NCBI GenBank assembly: GCA_017472965.1
Contig: JAFUNR010000004.1
Span: forward strand, 107,636-171,635
Direction: 5' to 3'
Source: Oscillospiraceae bacterium
GTDB taxonomy: Bacteria; Bacillota; Clostridia; Oscillospirales; Ruminococcaceae
DNA length: 64,000 nt
A model generated the notes under the pieces. That model searched no databases, was not told where the DNA came from, and saw nothing but the letters and a program-made list of their open reading frames with translations. Of this stretch, positions 37,649 to 46,741 are shown in pieces; the stretch's first letter is position 1; every line of letters begins with the position of its first letter. The position numbers and the translations under genes were made by a program.

Positions 37649-37737
37649 AACTGTGCAAGCCAGATCAAGCGCCGCGGAGCATGGCTGCGGTATTATAAAA
37701 GTGTACGGAATGCACGGAAAAAACGGAGGAAACAGCA

Positions 37738-38724
37738 ATGAGTGAATGGCACCGGCAGATCCAGTTTTTTATCGATGAGATCGATGCGGGCATCCGCGCA
37801 CAGGATGACGAAGCCCTGACCCTTGCGCGGCTGGCGCAGAAGCTGGGCTATTCGCAGCACTATGTCTCCCGCAAATTCCGTTCCATTGCCGGCATGTCTT
37901 TCCGCGAGTATCTGCACCGCCGGCGGCTGGCCTTTGCGCTCAAGGCGCTGCGGGATGCCGGCGACGGCATCGCCGGTGATACGATCCTTGCTATCGCGGT
38001 GCGGTACGGCTTTTCCTCCCATGAGGCTTTTACCCGCGCTTTCAAGGCGGAATACGGCATGACCCCCGGGGAATACCGCCGTCATCCCGTACCGGTGGCA
38101 CTGCGCACCGTCATCCGACCGCTGGATTGCTGGCTGATGGAAGCGGGGCAGGGCCCCTGCTCACCGACGGACAGTGAGGTGAAAACCTATTTCGTGACCA
38201 TCCCCGCACACAAATTTCTGCACATCAAAAATTATGAGAGCATTGGCTACTGGGATTTCTGGCAAAAGCAGAGCCGCATCCCCGGACAGGATTGCGAAAC
38301 GATCTGCGGTCTGCTGGAAAGCATTCCCGGCAAGCTGGACGATCTGGGCGGCAGCGGGCAGGACAGCGGCGCCGGGCAGATCATGGCATTTATGAACGAT
38401 CCCGCCGGACGCATCTGCAGCTGGGGCCTCCCGCTGGCTGAGTGCTACGGCGTACGGCTGCCCGCCGATTATGCGGGTGCGGTCCCGCCGCAGATGCTGC
38501 TTGCGGATGTGCCGCAGGGAGAGTATCTTGTTTTTGAGCACGGCCCCTTTGATTTTGAAACGCAGAATGCCGCCGTGGAGCAGAAAATCGAAGCCGCCAT
38601 GCGCAGCTTTGATTACGAAAGCAGCGGTTATGAGCTGGATCTGACCGCCGGCAGAGTGTTTTACTTTTTCCATGATACCGAACGCTACTGGAAATACATC
38701 CGTCCGGTGCGCCGTGTGCGGTAA
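37738..38724 (+). CDS. AraC-family regulator with GyrI-like effector domain
   Basis: 328 residues. The DNA-binding AraC domain is at the N-terminus (about 25-120): LARLAQKLGYSQHYVSRKF and then IAVRYGFSSHEAFTRAFK with EYGMTPGEYRR. The C-terminal half (about 150-325) resembles GyrI-like/SOUL small-molecule binding domains (PAHKFLHIKNY; GEYLVFEHGPFDF). This order is that of Rob/BmrR-like and many sugar-locus regulators. GGAGG precedes ATG 37738. Likely controls the adjacent glycan genes. Confidence 0.85.
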   Translation: MSEWHRQIQFFIDEIDAGIRAQDDEALTLARLAQKLGYSQHYVSRKFRSIAGMSFREYLHRRRLAFALKALRDAGDGIAGDTILAIAVRYGFSSHEAFTRAFKAEYGMTPGEYRRHPVPVALRTVIRPLDCWLMEAGQGPCSPTDSEVKTYFVTIPAHKFLHIKNYESIGYWDFWQKQSRIPGQDCETICGLLESIPGKLDDLGGSGQDSGAGQIMAFMNDPAGRICSWGLPLAECYGVRLPADYAGAVPPQMLLADVPQGEYLVFEHGPFDFETQNAAVEQKIEAAMRSFDYESSGYELDLTAGRVFYFFHDTERYWKYIRPVRRVR

Positions 38725-38741
38725 GGTGTTATAAAGCAATC

Positions 38742-38774
38742 AAAAAAGGCAGGACACAGCGTCCTGCCTTTTTT
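38742..38774. terminator. Bidirectional terminator between AraC gene and fucosidase gene
   Basis: Perfect 14-bp inverted repeat AAAAAAGGCAGGAC / GTCCTGCCTTTTTT between convergent genes. Confidence 0.9.
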
Positions 38775-38807
38775 CTGTGCGTGCGGCCGCACGCGGAACT
38801 GCCGGTT

Positions 38808-40034
38808 TTATTCTGCGGTGATCTTCGCCACACGCACCACCAGATTGCAGCCGTAGCCAAAGGGATTGGTGTGCACGGTCAGCACGCCGTCCGTCTGCTC
38901 AAAGGGCAGCGCGGCGCCGTCATCCAGCCAGCAGATGCTCTTTACGGCGGGGGCAAAGGCGAAGCGCTCGGTAAAATCGGCGGGGCGGTTGATGGCCACA
39001 TTGGGATCGCTGCTCATGCCCAGATCGTGCACGAACAGATACCAGCAGCCCTCGCCCTGCAGCACGAAGTCCTTGGGTTTGTTTTCCACCGTGATGCCGG
39101 TGGGCACAGGACTGCGCAGCGCTTCCTCGTGGATGGCGGTCCACTGGCCCAGCGTTTCCAGCATGGCGCGGTCGATGGCGCGCAGACTGCCGTCACCCAT
39201 GGGGCCCACATTCAGCAGATAGTTGCTGCGGTAGCGGCGGCACACGGCCAGATCTTCGATGATCTCGCCCAGCGGCTTATAGTTCAGGTCCAGCGCCGCA
39301 TAGCCCCAGTGATCGTCAAATACCTGACACATCTCACTGGCGATGTATTTGGGCGAGCCCTCCATGTTGATGGGCTGGGGCTTGCCGCGCTCAAAGGTGA
39401 CGCTGTCCAGCTCAATGTGACCCAGCGCGCCGCGGGCATCCAGACCGGTGTTGTTGATGATCATGGCATCCGGCTGGTGGGAACGGATCATGCTGTACAT
39501 GGCATCCTCCTCCCAGTTTTCCTGCGGCTTGTTCCACATACCATCAAACCACAGACCGCCGATTTTGCCGTAATTGGTGCACAGCAGCTCCACACTGGCA
39601 CGCAGATACTTCAGATAAGCGGGGAAGTCGGCGTTGTAGTCGGGATGGTGCCAGTCCAGCAGGGTGTGATAGAAGAAGGGGACCAGGTCATTTTCGCGGC
39701 AGGCATCCACAAATTCCCGTACATAGTCCCGACCGAAATTGGTCATGGAATCAAAGGGGGTCAGACCTCTGGTATCGTACAGCGAGTAGCCGTCGTGATG
39801 GCGGGTGGTCAGGGTGATGTAGCGGCAGCCCGCAGCCTTTGCGGCCTCGGCCAGCTCCTTGGCCCAGGTGGGCTTGGGGCAGAATTCCTTTTGCAGCGGC
39901 TCGTATTCCTCGGCGGGAATGTTCAGGCACCAGCGGGCCCATTCACCCTTGCCCAGACGGCTGTAAAGGCCGAAATGTACGAACATACCGAAGCCCAGCT
40001 CTTCAAAATCCTTGATGTACTGTTTGACGATCAT
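38808..40034 (-). CDS. Alpha-L-fucosidase (GH29), cytoplasmic
   Basis: 408 residues; retaining GH29 fucosidase removing alpha-linked L-fucose. FGMFVHFGLYS near the N-terminus, TTRHHDGYSLYDT, and the nucleophile Asp164 in GLWFDGMW are the family hallmarks; NYLLNVGPMGDG follows. A short C-terminal beta-domain is present. No signal peptide, so it acts on imported fucosylated oligosaccharides. AAGGAG precedes the ATG. The histidine phosphatase gene is 53 bases upstream on the same strand, probably the same transcript. Confidence 0.92.
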   Translation of the reverse strand: MIVKQYIKDFEELGFGMFVHFGLYSRLGKGEWARWCLNIPAEEYEPLQKEFCPKPTWAKELAEAAKAAGCRYITLTTRHHDGYSLYDTRGLTPFDSMTNFGRDYVREFVDACRENDLVPFFYHTLLDWHHPDYNADFPAYLKYLRASVELLCTNYGKIGGLWFDGMWNKPQENWEEDAMYSMIRSHQPDAMIINNTGLDARGALGHIELDSVTFERGKPQPINMEGSPKYIASEMCQVFDDHWGYAALDLNYKPLGEIIEDLAVCRRYRSNYLLNVGPMGDGSLRAIDRAMLETLGQWTAIHEEALRSPVPTGITVENKPKDFVLQGEGCWYLFVHDLGMSSDPNVAINRPADFTERFAFAPAVKSICWLDDGAALPFEQTDGVLTVHTNPFGYGCNLVVRVAKITAE

Positions 40035-40087
40035 GACATTTTCTCCTTTTTTCCTTATTGTATCCGGAGCGGCGCACGGTCCGGCGG

Positions 40088-40806
40088 TCAGATGTAAATA
40101 TAGTTTTTGTAGCTGGTAGGCAGGCCGTCTTTGTAGATGTGGCCGTCGTTTGCCAGCATCAGCAGCTCCGGCATGGTGAGGGGTTCGTTTTCAAAAAAGT
40201 GCAGCACCGTCATGCCGGTGTGCCCGATGCGGAAGCGTGCGCTGAAAGCGGGGTAGGGGATGCCCAGCACCCGGCTCAGAAAAGCAAGTCCGAAGCCCTC
40301 GTGGGCAAACAGCGCCACCCGCTCGGCATTGGGGCGCTCGGCGCGGTATAAGCCGCTTTCCTTGTCATACACATAGCCCAGCTGTGCTAAAAAGGCGTAG
40401 GTCTCACGCCGGATGCGCTCGTTGCCCGCGGCAAATCCGGGGTATTTGGCAAAGGCAGGGTGACTGGGCCAATCATCCCCCAGCGCCGTCATGCTGCGAG
40501 AGAGCAGAATTTTGCGGTATTCCGGATCGCAGAAGGCCCAGTTTTTGCCGCGGCCGCTCTCCTGCACCGTCAGCTCCGCCCATGCATGGTTTTCGTGGCA
40601 CCAGTCCAGCACGGTCAGCTCTTTGTGCAGCAATTCACAGGTGGGCTGCGCCGTCTGCTTTGCCCGTTCGCTGCTGGAGGAAAACACCCGGTCGATGCCG
40701 TGGACGGCCAGACGCTTTGCGATCGCTTCTGCCTGGCGGCGACCCAGCGGGGTCAGACTGTCGGGGTCATAAACGGGATCTCCATGGCGGATAAAAAAAG
40801 CAGCAT
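40088..40806 (-). CDS. Histidine phosphatase family protein, apparently frameshifted in codons 3-5
   Basis: About 239 residues. The phosphoglycerate-mutase-like motif FIRHGDPVYD starts the protein, with SSSSERAKQTAQ, and the second catalytic His in LFAHEGFG. The ideal start is ATG 40806 (AAGGAGG 7 bases upstream), but the run of seven T (minus strand, 40799-40793) puts it out of frame with RHGD; eight (or five) T would give MLLFFIRHGDP or MLLFIRHGDP. As sequenced, the only in-frame start is TTG 40813, which touches the Shine-Dalgarno sequence. Either an indel, a sequencing error, or slippage. Upstream of the fucosidase; substrate unknown. Confidence 0.65.
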
Positions 40807-40879
40807 AAAACAACCTCCTTGTGTGTACAGTGGACGGATCTGCGGGCGCATCACTGTCTGTGCTGTCCGGTACAATACC

Positions 40880-40908
40880 ATAATATCGGATGTGGAAGCG
40901 CATTGCAA
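40880..40908 (-). promoter_or_regulatory. Promoter of the histidine phosphatase-fucosidase transcript
   Basis: Minus strand TTGCAA (40908-40903) and TATTAT (40885-40880) with a 17-base spacer, about 75 bases before the ATG. Confidence 0.65.
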
Positions 40909-40966
40909 GAGGTACTTTGAAAAAAACGAAGGCCCCGCTGTCGCACGCGACACAGGGTGAATTCTG

Positions 40967-40995
40967 TTGCAAAAAGGGGAGTGCTGTGTTATACT
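40967..40995 (+). promoter_or_regulatory. Promoter of the surface polysaccharide locus
   Basis: TTGCAA (40967-40972), 17-base spacer and TATACT (40990-40995), about 58 bases before the first glycosyltransferase. No internal terminator was seen from here to 53.8 kb, and most junctions overlap or are under 50 bases, so a 12.7-kb transcript is likely. Confidence 0.65.
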
Positions 40996-41052
40996 TACAA
41001 AAATGGGGTTTTGTGTGTTTTTTTTGCTTCGGAGCGAAGAAAGGAAGCGGCA

Positions 41053-41988
41053 ATGGGGAAACTTGTCAGTGTGATTGTTCCGGTATACAATGCAGAAAAA
41101 TATCTGGAACAATGTGTTCGCTCTGTGCTGGAACAGGATTATAGAGAGCTGGAACTGATTCTTGTCAACGACGGTTCCAGCGATGAAAGTTTGCGGCTGT
41201 GCAGAATGTTTGAGCAGCAGGATTCGCGGGTTGTTGTGATCGACAAGCCCAATGGAGGTGCAGCGGAAAGCCGCAATGTCGGATTGGAAAGAAGCACCGG
41301 AAAATGGATACTGTTTCTGGATAGCGATGATTATTACCGGGCGACGGATGTTGTTTCGAAAATGCTGAAGAGTGCTGCGGCAGATTGCGATGTGGTCTGC
41401 ATGAATTATCAGCGCTATTTTGAAGACGAGGGAAGATTTTCGCCGCTACTGTGTCCGCAGGATGGTTTGACGAACGAAAGAGACGGTTTAGTGAGCCGGA
41501 TGATCTATACCTCCAGCGCCTGCCTGAAGCTGATCCGCGCAGATATCCTGAGGGAGAGAGGTCTGCGTTTCCGAACGGATGAGATCGCAGAGGATATCGG
41601 TTTTTGTGCGAAGCTGCTCCGCTTGACAGAACGCATGACATATTGTCCCGATGCAGTCTATGTATACCGCGACAGAGCGGGCTCCAAATCAAACTCCATA
41701 AAGAAAGAGTACATCACCGACGCGCTCCGTATTCTGGAAAGAATATCCGTGGAAGGCCGGGAGGATACCACATATATGGCATATGTTGCGTTTCAGTACT
41801 GCACACTTCTGATCAACAGAAATTTTGTCAAAACGGATGCGGCCACCGTGAGGCAGATCCGGAATTTCAGATGGCTGTTGAAATATGACAGCATTCCGCA
41901 GGTGCGTCTGGTGCATGCCGCAAGCCGGATTCTGGGCGTTTCGTTGACGAGTCGTCTGCTTTATATTTATTTCAGGATGTTCGGCTGA
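41053..41988 (+). CDS. Family 2 glycosyltransferase (first gene of polysaccharide locus)
   Basis: 311 residues, GT-A fold. VSVIVPVYNAEKYLEQCV opens the nucleotide-sugar domain, VNDGSSDESL follows, and the metal-binding DxD lies in FLDSDDYY (residues about 85-95). It adds a sugar from a nucleotide donor on the cytoplasmic face; sugar and acceptor cannot be read. ATG 41053 follows AAAGGAAG. First of a run of glycosyltransferase genes with more A/T-rich codon choice than the flanking housekeeping genes. Confidence 0.88.
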   Translation: MGKLVSVIVPVYNAEKYLEQCVRSVLEQDYRELELILVNDGSSDESLRLCRMFEQQDSRVVVIDKPNGGAAESRNVGLERSTGKWILFLDSDDYYRATDVVSKMLKSAAADCDVVCMNYQRYFEDEGRFSPLLCPQDGLTNERDGLVSRMIYTSSACLKLIRADILRERGLRFRTDEIAEDIGFCAKLLRLTERMTYCPDAVYVYRDRAGSKSNSIKKEYITDALRILERISVEGREDTTYMAYVAFQYCTLLINRNFVKTDAATVRQIRNFRWLLKYDSIPQVRLVHAASRILGVSLTSRLLYIYFRMFG

Positions 41989-42002
41989 ACGAAGGAGTCA
42001 TC

Positions 42003-42980
42003 ATGCTTTTCAGTATTGTTGTGCCGGTGTATAACGCACAGAAGTATCTTGAAAATACCGTTGAAAGTGTGAGGCAGCAGTCGTTCCGGGACTGGGAATT
42101 GATTCTGGTGGATGACGGATCGACGGATGACAGCCTGAGGGTGTGCCGCAGTCTTGAGGCGCTGGATACGAGGATACATGTCCTTACGCAGCCAAACGGG
42201 GGCCCGTCTGCTGCACGAAATACGGGAACTGCGGCGGCGCAGGGTGAATATGTGCTGTTTTTGGACAGTGATGACGAATATCTGCCGGGTGCGCTGGCTG
42301 CTGTGGCAGAGATGACCGAAGCAACGGGCGCAGATGTGGTCGTTTCCGCCATGCAGATCCTGCGGAGAGATTCCCGGGAAATCGTTTCGAAAATGGATTT
42401 CGATCTTGGCGGCAGCCGATTTACCCGTGAAGAACTGTGCCGCGCCATGCGGGAAAAACGATTGGCGCCCGGTCCATGCCGTTATGCGGTAAAGCTGCAG
42501 ATGCTTCGTGAAAATAGTGTCCGTTTCCCGGAGAAGATATCCATTGCAGAGGATTGTCTGTGGCTGTGCACTATGCTGGAGTATGTGAAAACCGCCGCAT
42601 TCAACAGTGCGCCGTTTTATCAGTATAATGTCCATTCGGGGTCGATTACAACGACCATGAGCTATGTCCGTATGAAGGATCTGATGACGGTATGCGAACG
42701 CCTGTTTGTCATGGGAAAGGCCGGCAGCGGAGAGCTGCAGGCGCTGCGTTTCAATTATTGCTGTATTCTGACGAACTCCATGCTTCAGCATTTTGCGGGA
42801 CAGTCTGCGGAACATAGACGCAGCATCCGTGCATGGGTAAGGCAGCATGACAGAGAGTTTTCTGAGGCGTTGCATCAACAGCCTCTTATCCGGCTGGCAT
42901 CGTTTTTTCTGGGGAATTTCAGGGCGATGCGGCTTTTTGCACAAGCAGTCAGGTGGAAAGGAAAACTGAGCGGGAGATAA
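42003..42980 (+). CDS. Family 2 glycosyltransferase
   Basis: 325 residues, GT-A fold, related to the preceding gene: FSIVVPVYNAQKYLENTV, VDDGSTDDSL and FLDSDDEYL. The C-terminal 100 residues are helical. It starts 14 bases after its neighbour with GAAGGAG upstream. Both GT2 proteins may have arisen by duplication but the C-terminal halves differ clearly. Confidence 0.88.
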   Translation: MLFSIVVPVYNAQKYLENTVESVRQQSFRDWELILVDDGSTDDSLRVCRSLEALDTRIHVLTQPNGGPSAARNTGTAAAQGEYVLFLDSDDEYLPGALAAVAEMTEATGADVVVSAMQILRRDSREIVSKMDFDLGGSRFTREELCRAMREKRLAPGPCRYAVKLQMLRENSVRFPEKISIAEDCLWLCTMLEYVKTAAFNSAPFYQYNVHSGSITTTMSYVRMKDLMTVCERLFVMGKAGSGELQALRFNYCCILTNSMLQHFAGQSAEHRRSIRAWVRQHDREFSEALHQQPLIRLASFFLGNFRAMRLFAQAVRWKGKLSGR

Positions 42981-42981
42981 T

Positions 42982-44250
42982 ATGAAGATCTTGATGTTCA
43001 CCGGCATGCTGAACCGGACGCTGGATGCCAACAATAAGATTGCCTGTGAATTGGCGGATACATTGGTCCGGAACGGGCATACAGTGGTGGTGTGCGGCCT
43101 TTCTGACGGTGAAGAAATGGTGGAGGAAGAACCGGGACGTGCCGTTCGCGTCTATTATCGCGGTCACGATCCGGTGACACTTGCAAAAGAAAAGCTTGAG
43201 CGTTTTGTGGCCGGAAAGGGCGGTGTGCGTGGGAAAGCCGTCAGGGAATTTACATTGCGGCATCCTCTTGCAGCTGCGGCGGTGTTTTTCAGTTACACAA
43301 AGCTGTACAGGGATGACCGTGTCGTGGGAAGAGCTGTCCGTGTGATACGTAATCTGCACCGAAAGTATGACTTTGATGTAGCAATTGCTTTTTGTGCACC
43401 GTTTTGGTCGGTGAAAAGCGTAATGCGGGCCATGCTGCCCGGCGTGACCGGAATAATCATCCAGCTGGACCCATGGGGACTGCACGAAATGGAGATCCGG
43501 GTCTGCAGCGATCCGCAGAAGCGTATCCGGCAGGAGACAGCTCTTTTTAAACAGGCTGATCATATTCTGACCACACGGCCTCTTCTGAAGCAATATGAAC
43601 AGAACGAGGCATACCGTCCGTTTCTGGGGAAAATGGAATGGATGGATTTCCCGAATATCAGAAAGGTCTGGACGGCAGGAAAAAATCCGATCGATTTTGA
43701 CAGGAACTATACACACATTCTTTTTGCCGGCATGATGGATGACCGTTATCGGAATCCTGCATGTTTTCTGCAGCTTGCGGAAAAGCTGATTGAACAGAAT
43801 GTGAAGATCCGGGTGCATTTTCTGGGAACAAATCTCAGCGACCGGCTGTTTGAATATGCCGGGCGTTATCCGGAAAATATTGTTCTTCACGGTTCAGTGC
43901 CGGTGGATGATGCATTTGCGGCCATGCAGGCCTGCGATTTTCTGCTTAACATATCCAATACCATCTCCAATATGGTACCAAGCAAGATCTTTGACTATTT
44001 TTCTCTGGGAAAGCCGATGATCAATGTGCAGAAAATCGCAGATTGTCCGGCTGCAGAATATATGCGGAGATATCCGCTTTGCTTCAATATAGAAGAATTC
44101 AATGACCGGGACTGCAGTGAGGAACTGCGGAAGTTTCTGCAGGAGAAAAAGGGCATCCGATTGAATTTTGAAGAGATAAGAGCCCTGTATGAGACAGCGA
44201 CGCCGGAATATGTGGCGGGACAGATCGAGGCTGCTTTGGGTCATAATTGA
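42982..44250 (+). CDS. Glycosyltransferase, GT-B fold (GT4-like)
   Basis: 422 residues. The N-terminal Rossmann part begins MKILMFTGMLNRTLDANNKI with ELADTLVRNGHTVVVCG; the C-terminal donor-binding part contains ILFAGMMDDRYRNPACFLQL and PSKIFDYFSLGKPMIN, where the E of the classical EX7E motif is not obvious. The first codon follows the previous stop by one base, so the two are coupled. Sugar specificity unknown. Confidence 0.75.
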   Translation: MKILMFTGMLNRTLDANNKIACELADTLVRNGHTVVVCGLSDGEEMVEEEPGRAVRVYYRGHDPVTLAKEKLERFVAGKGGVRGKAVREFTLRHPLAAAAVFFSYTKLYRDDRVVGRAVRVIRNLHRKYDFDVAIAFCAPFWSVKSVMRAMLPGVTGIIIQLDPWGLHEMEIRVCSDPQKRIRQETALFKQADHILTTRPLLKQYEQNEAYRPFLGKMEWMDFPNIRKVWTAGKNPIDFDRNYTHILFAGMMDDRYRNPACFLQLAEKLIEQNVKIRVHFLGTNLSDRLFEYAGRYPENIVLHGSVPVDDAFAAMQACDFLLNISNTISNMVPSKIFDYFSLGKPMINVQKIADCPAAEYMRRYPLCFNIEEFNDRDCSEELRKFLQEKKGIRLNFEEIRALYETATPEYVAGQIEAALGHN

Positions 44251-44289
44251 CGGACTGAGACGATACGGATGACGCCGGGAGTGAATGAA

Positions 44290-45555
44290 GTGAAAGTACT
44301 GTGGTATGTGAATATTGTAATGCCGGAGGCAGCCGGGGCGCTGGGTCTGCCCGTGACAAATACCGGCGGCTGGCTGGACGGGCTTGTGAAATCGCTTGCG
44401 GGCATGGATGTTCAGCTTGTGGTGACAGCGGTAAGCCATCTGGTGAAAGAAAAAAGAGTTTCGATTGTCAATGATGTACAGTACATTGTGCTCCCTGTGA
44501 CTGCAGAAATCGTACCGGTATTTGAACGGCTCGTCGCGGAAACGGCACCGGATATCGTACATGTTCATGGTACGGAGTATAAATACAATACGGATATTAT
44601 TGAGTATTGCTGCGCAAAGGGCATCCGCTGTGTGGTATCTGTTCAGGGCTTGATGGAAGAATGTGCAAAACACTATTGCGATGGTTTGCCGGAAAAACTG
44701 AAAAAAGTGAATCCGGTCGTACAGCTGATGAAAAAAGTGTATACCGCAGACAGCATTGCGCTGGAACAGAGAGCTTTTTATGAACAGGGAATCCGGGAAC
44801 ACAGGGCTTTGCAGACTGTGAAAAATGTGATCGGACGGACGCATTGGGACAAAGCGTGTGTGACGGCGAATAATCCGGGAGCCCGGTATTTTCATGTCAA
44901 TGAAAACCTGAGAAGTGTGTTTTACGAAGGGGAGGGGTGGAGCGTTGATGCTTGTGAAGAGCATTCGATCTTTATGAGTCAGGCATCTTATCCCATCAAA
45001 GGGCTCCATCAGGTTCTGCCGGCGCTTGCTGTGCTTGCACAACGGTATCCTGATGTGAAGCTTTACATCGGGGGCGCTGCTCCGTATACCCTGGGAAACC
45101 GGCTGCTGGATACTTTCGTGGATTATTTCTTTGAATATCAGGGGTATATCAAAAAGCTGATCCGCAAGTATGATCTACAGGACAGAATCGTGTATACCGG
45201 TTTGCTGAGTGCCTCGCAGATGAAAAAGAGATTTTTGGCAAGTCATGTTTTTTTGAGTGCGTCCACCATTGAAAACAGTCCGAATTCTGTGGGTGAGGCT
45301 ATGCTGCTGGGAGTGCCGGTGGTAGCCAGTGATGTGGGCGGAACAGCAACCATGCTGGAGGAAGGTGTGGATGGTTGGCTGTACAACTTTTATGATACCG
45401 ATACACTGGTAAGCCTGGTGAGCCGCATATTTGATGACAGGGATCACGCGGAGAAGCTGTCGGCAAATGCCCGCAAACATGCAGCACAAACCCATGACAG
45501 AACAGTCAATGCAGACCGCATGAAAAAAGTCTATCAAACCCTGTTGGAGGAATAA
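44290..45555 (+). CDS. Family 4 glycosyltransferase
   Basis: 421 residues, GT-B fold: MKVLWYVNIVMPEAAGALG at the N-terminus, VHVHGTEYKYN in the acceptor half, then FMSQASYPIKGLHQVLPAL and the EX7E region SASTIENSPNSVGEAMLLGVP (split here: SASTIENSPNS, VGEAMLLGVP). GTG 44290 is preferred for its spacing from GGGAG and for the conserved KVLWYVN start; ATG 44269 is the alternative. Gap of 39 bases to the previous gene. Confidence 0.82.
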   Translation: MKVLWYVNIVMPEAAGALGLPVTNTGGWLDGLVKSLAGMDVQLVVTAVSHLVKEKRVSIVNDVQYIVLPVTAEIVPVFERLVAETAPDIVHVHGTEYKYNTDIIEYCCAKGIRCVVSVQGLMEECAKHYCDGLPEKLKKVNPVVQLMKKVYTADSIALEQRAFYEQGIREHRALQTVKNVIGRTHWDKACVTANNPGARYFHVNENLRSVFYEGEGWSVDACEEHSIFMSQASYPIKGLHQVLPALAVLAQRYPDVKLYIGGAAPYTLGNRLLDTFVDYFFEYQGYIKKLIRKYDLQDRIVYTGLLSASQMKKRFLASHVFLSASTIENSPNSVGEAMLLGVPVVASDVGGTATMLEEGVDGWLYNFYDTDTLVSLVSRIFDDRDHAEKLSANARKHAAQTHDRTVNADRMKKVYQTLLEE

Positions 45556-45556
45556 A

Positions 45557-46741
45557 ATGCAGGTTGCGATGTTCTCGAATTACTTAAACCACCATCAGCT
45601 TCCGTTCTGCCTTGCGATGGAGCAGCTTACAGGGGGGAAGTTTACCTTTGTGGCTACTGAACCGGTCAGTGCGGCACGGCTGAAGATGGGATATCGGGAT
45701 ATGGACCGTGATTATAATTTCGTGCTCCGGAGTTATGAGGATGCGGCTGCATTTGAAAAAGCACGGGATCTGGCGTTGACATGTGATGTAATGATCTTTG
45801 GTTCGGCACCAAATGAGTTTATAGAAAAAAGGCTGTTCCGCCGTCCGGCTGCTGTGACCTTCCGTTATTCCGAACGGCTGTTCAAAGAAACTGCCGGAAA
45901 GGTGAACCGCTTTTCTCTGATGCATTATTATTCGTTTTTGTGCAGCCTTCTGCAGCGGCGGAAAAACTATTATCTGCTGGCTGCCAGCGCATATGCACCG
46001 ATCGATTATATGCGTATGGGATTTGGGAAAAAACGGTATCTGAAATGGGGATATTTTCCCGAATGCGCTCAAAATACACTGGAGAAGCTGCAAAATAAAA
46101 AAGCAGAAAAACTCCGTATAATATGGGCCGGCCGCATGATCGAATGGAAACATCCGGAATACGCTGTTGAGGCGGCCGGAATGCTGCGCGATGACGGCGT
46201 GGATTTCGAACTGCGTTTTATCGGAGACGGCGTATTGCTGGAAGATGTAAAAGCCTGCGTCCGGCGATACGGTCTGCAGGATAAGGTGGTTTTTACAGGA
46301 AGTATTCCGGTGGAAGAGGTTCGGCAGGAGATGGAGAAAAGCCATATTCTGTTGTTTACAAGCGATTGGAATGAGGGCTGGGGGGCAGTGCTGAACGAGG
46401 GAATGTCCAGCGCCTGTATTGCCGTTGCCAGCCACGCCATCGGTTCAGTGCCATATCTGATCCATGACGGCGAAAACGGAGCGATCTATCAGAGCGGCGA
46501 TGTTTTTGATTTGTATCGTCGGTTAAAAGTGCTGGCGGAAGATCCTGTACTGCGTGAAAAAATGGCGGCAAATGCATACCGGACGGTGACAGAGCAGTGG
46601 AATGCCTGCACGGCAGCGCAGCGGCTTGTGGCGTTTTCAAAGAAACTGCTGTGCGGTGAGAGCGGCGAATGTCTTTATAAAGACGGGCCGTGCAGTACAG
46701 CGGAACTGCTGAAAGAAACCTGGAGACAGAGCGTACGATGA
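45557..46741 (+). CDS. Family 4 glycosyltransferase
   Basis: 394 residues, GT-B fold. MQVAMFSNYLNHHQLPFCLA starts the acceptor half; the donor half has IIWAGRMIEWKHPEYAVEA and TSDWNEGWGAVLNEGMSSA, the EX7E equivalent. It begins one base after its upstream neighbour's stop and its own stop overlaps the flippase ATG (ATGA), so it is translationally coupled on both sides. Confidence 0.82.
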   Translation: MQVAMFSNYLNHHQLPFCLAMEQLTGGKFTFVATEPVSAARLKMGYRDMDRDYNFVLRSYEDAAAFEKARDLALTCDVMIFGSAPNEFIEKRLFRRPAAVTFRYSERLFKETAGKVNRFSLMHYYSFLCSLLQRRKNYYLLAASAYAPIDYMRMGFGKKRYLKWGYFPECAQNTLEKLQNKKAEKLRIIWAGRMIEWKHPEYAVEAAGMLRDDGVDFELRFIGDGVLLEDVKACVRRYGLQDKVVFTGSIPVEEVRQEMEKSHILLFTSDWNEGWGAVLNEGMSSACIAVASHAIGSVPYLIHDGENGAIYQSGDVFDLYRRLKVLAEDPVLREKMAANAYRTVTEQWNACTAAQRLVAFSKKLLCGESGECLYKDGPCSTAELLKETWRQSVR

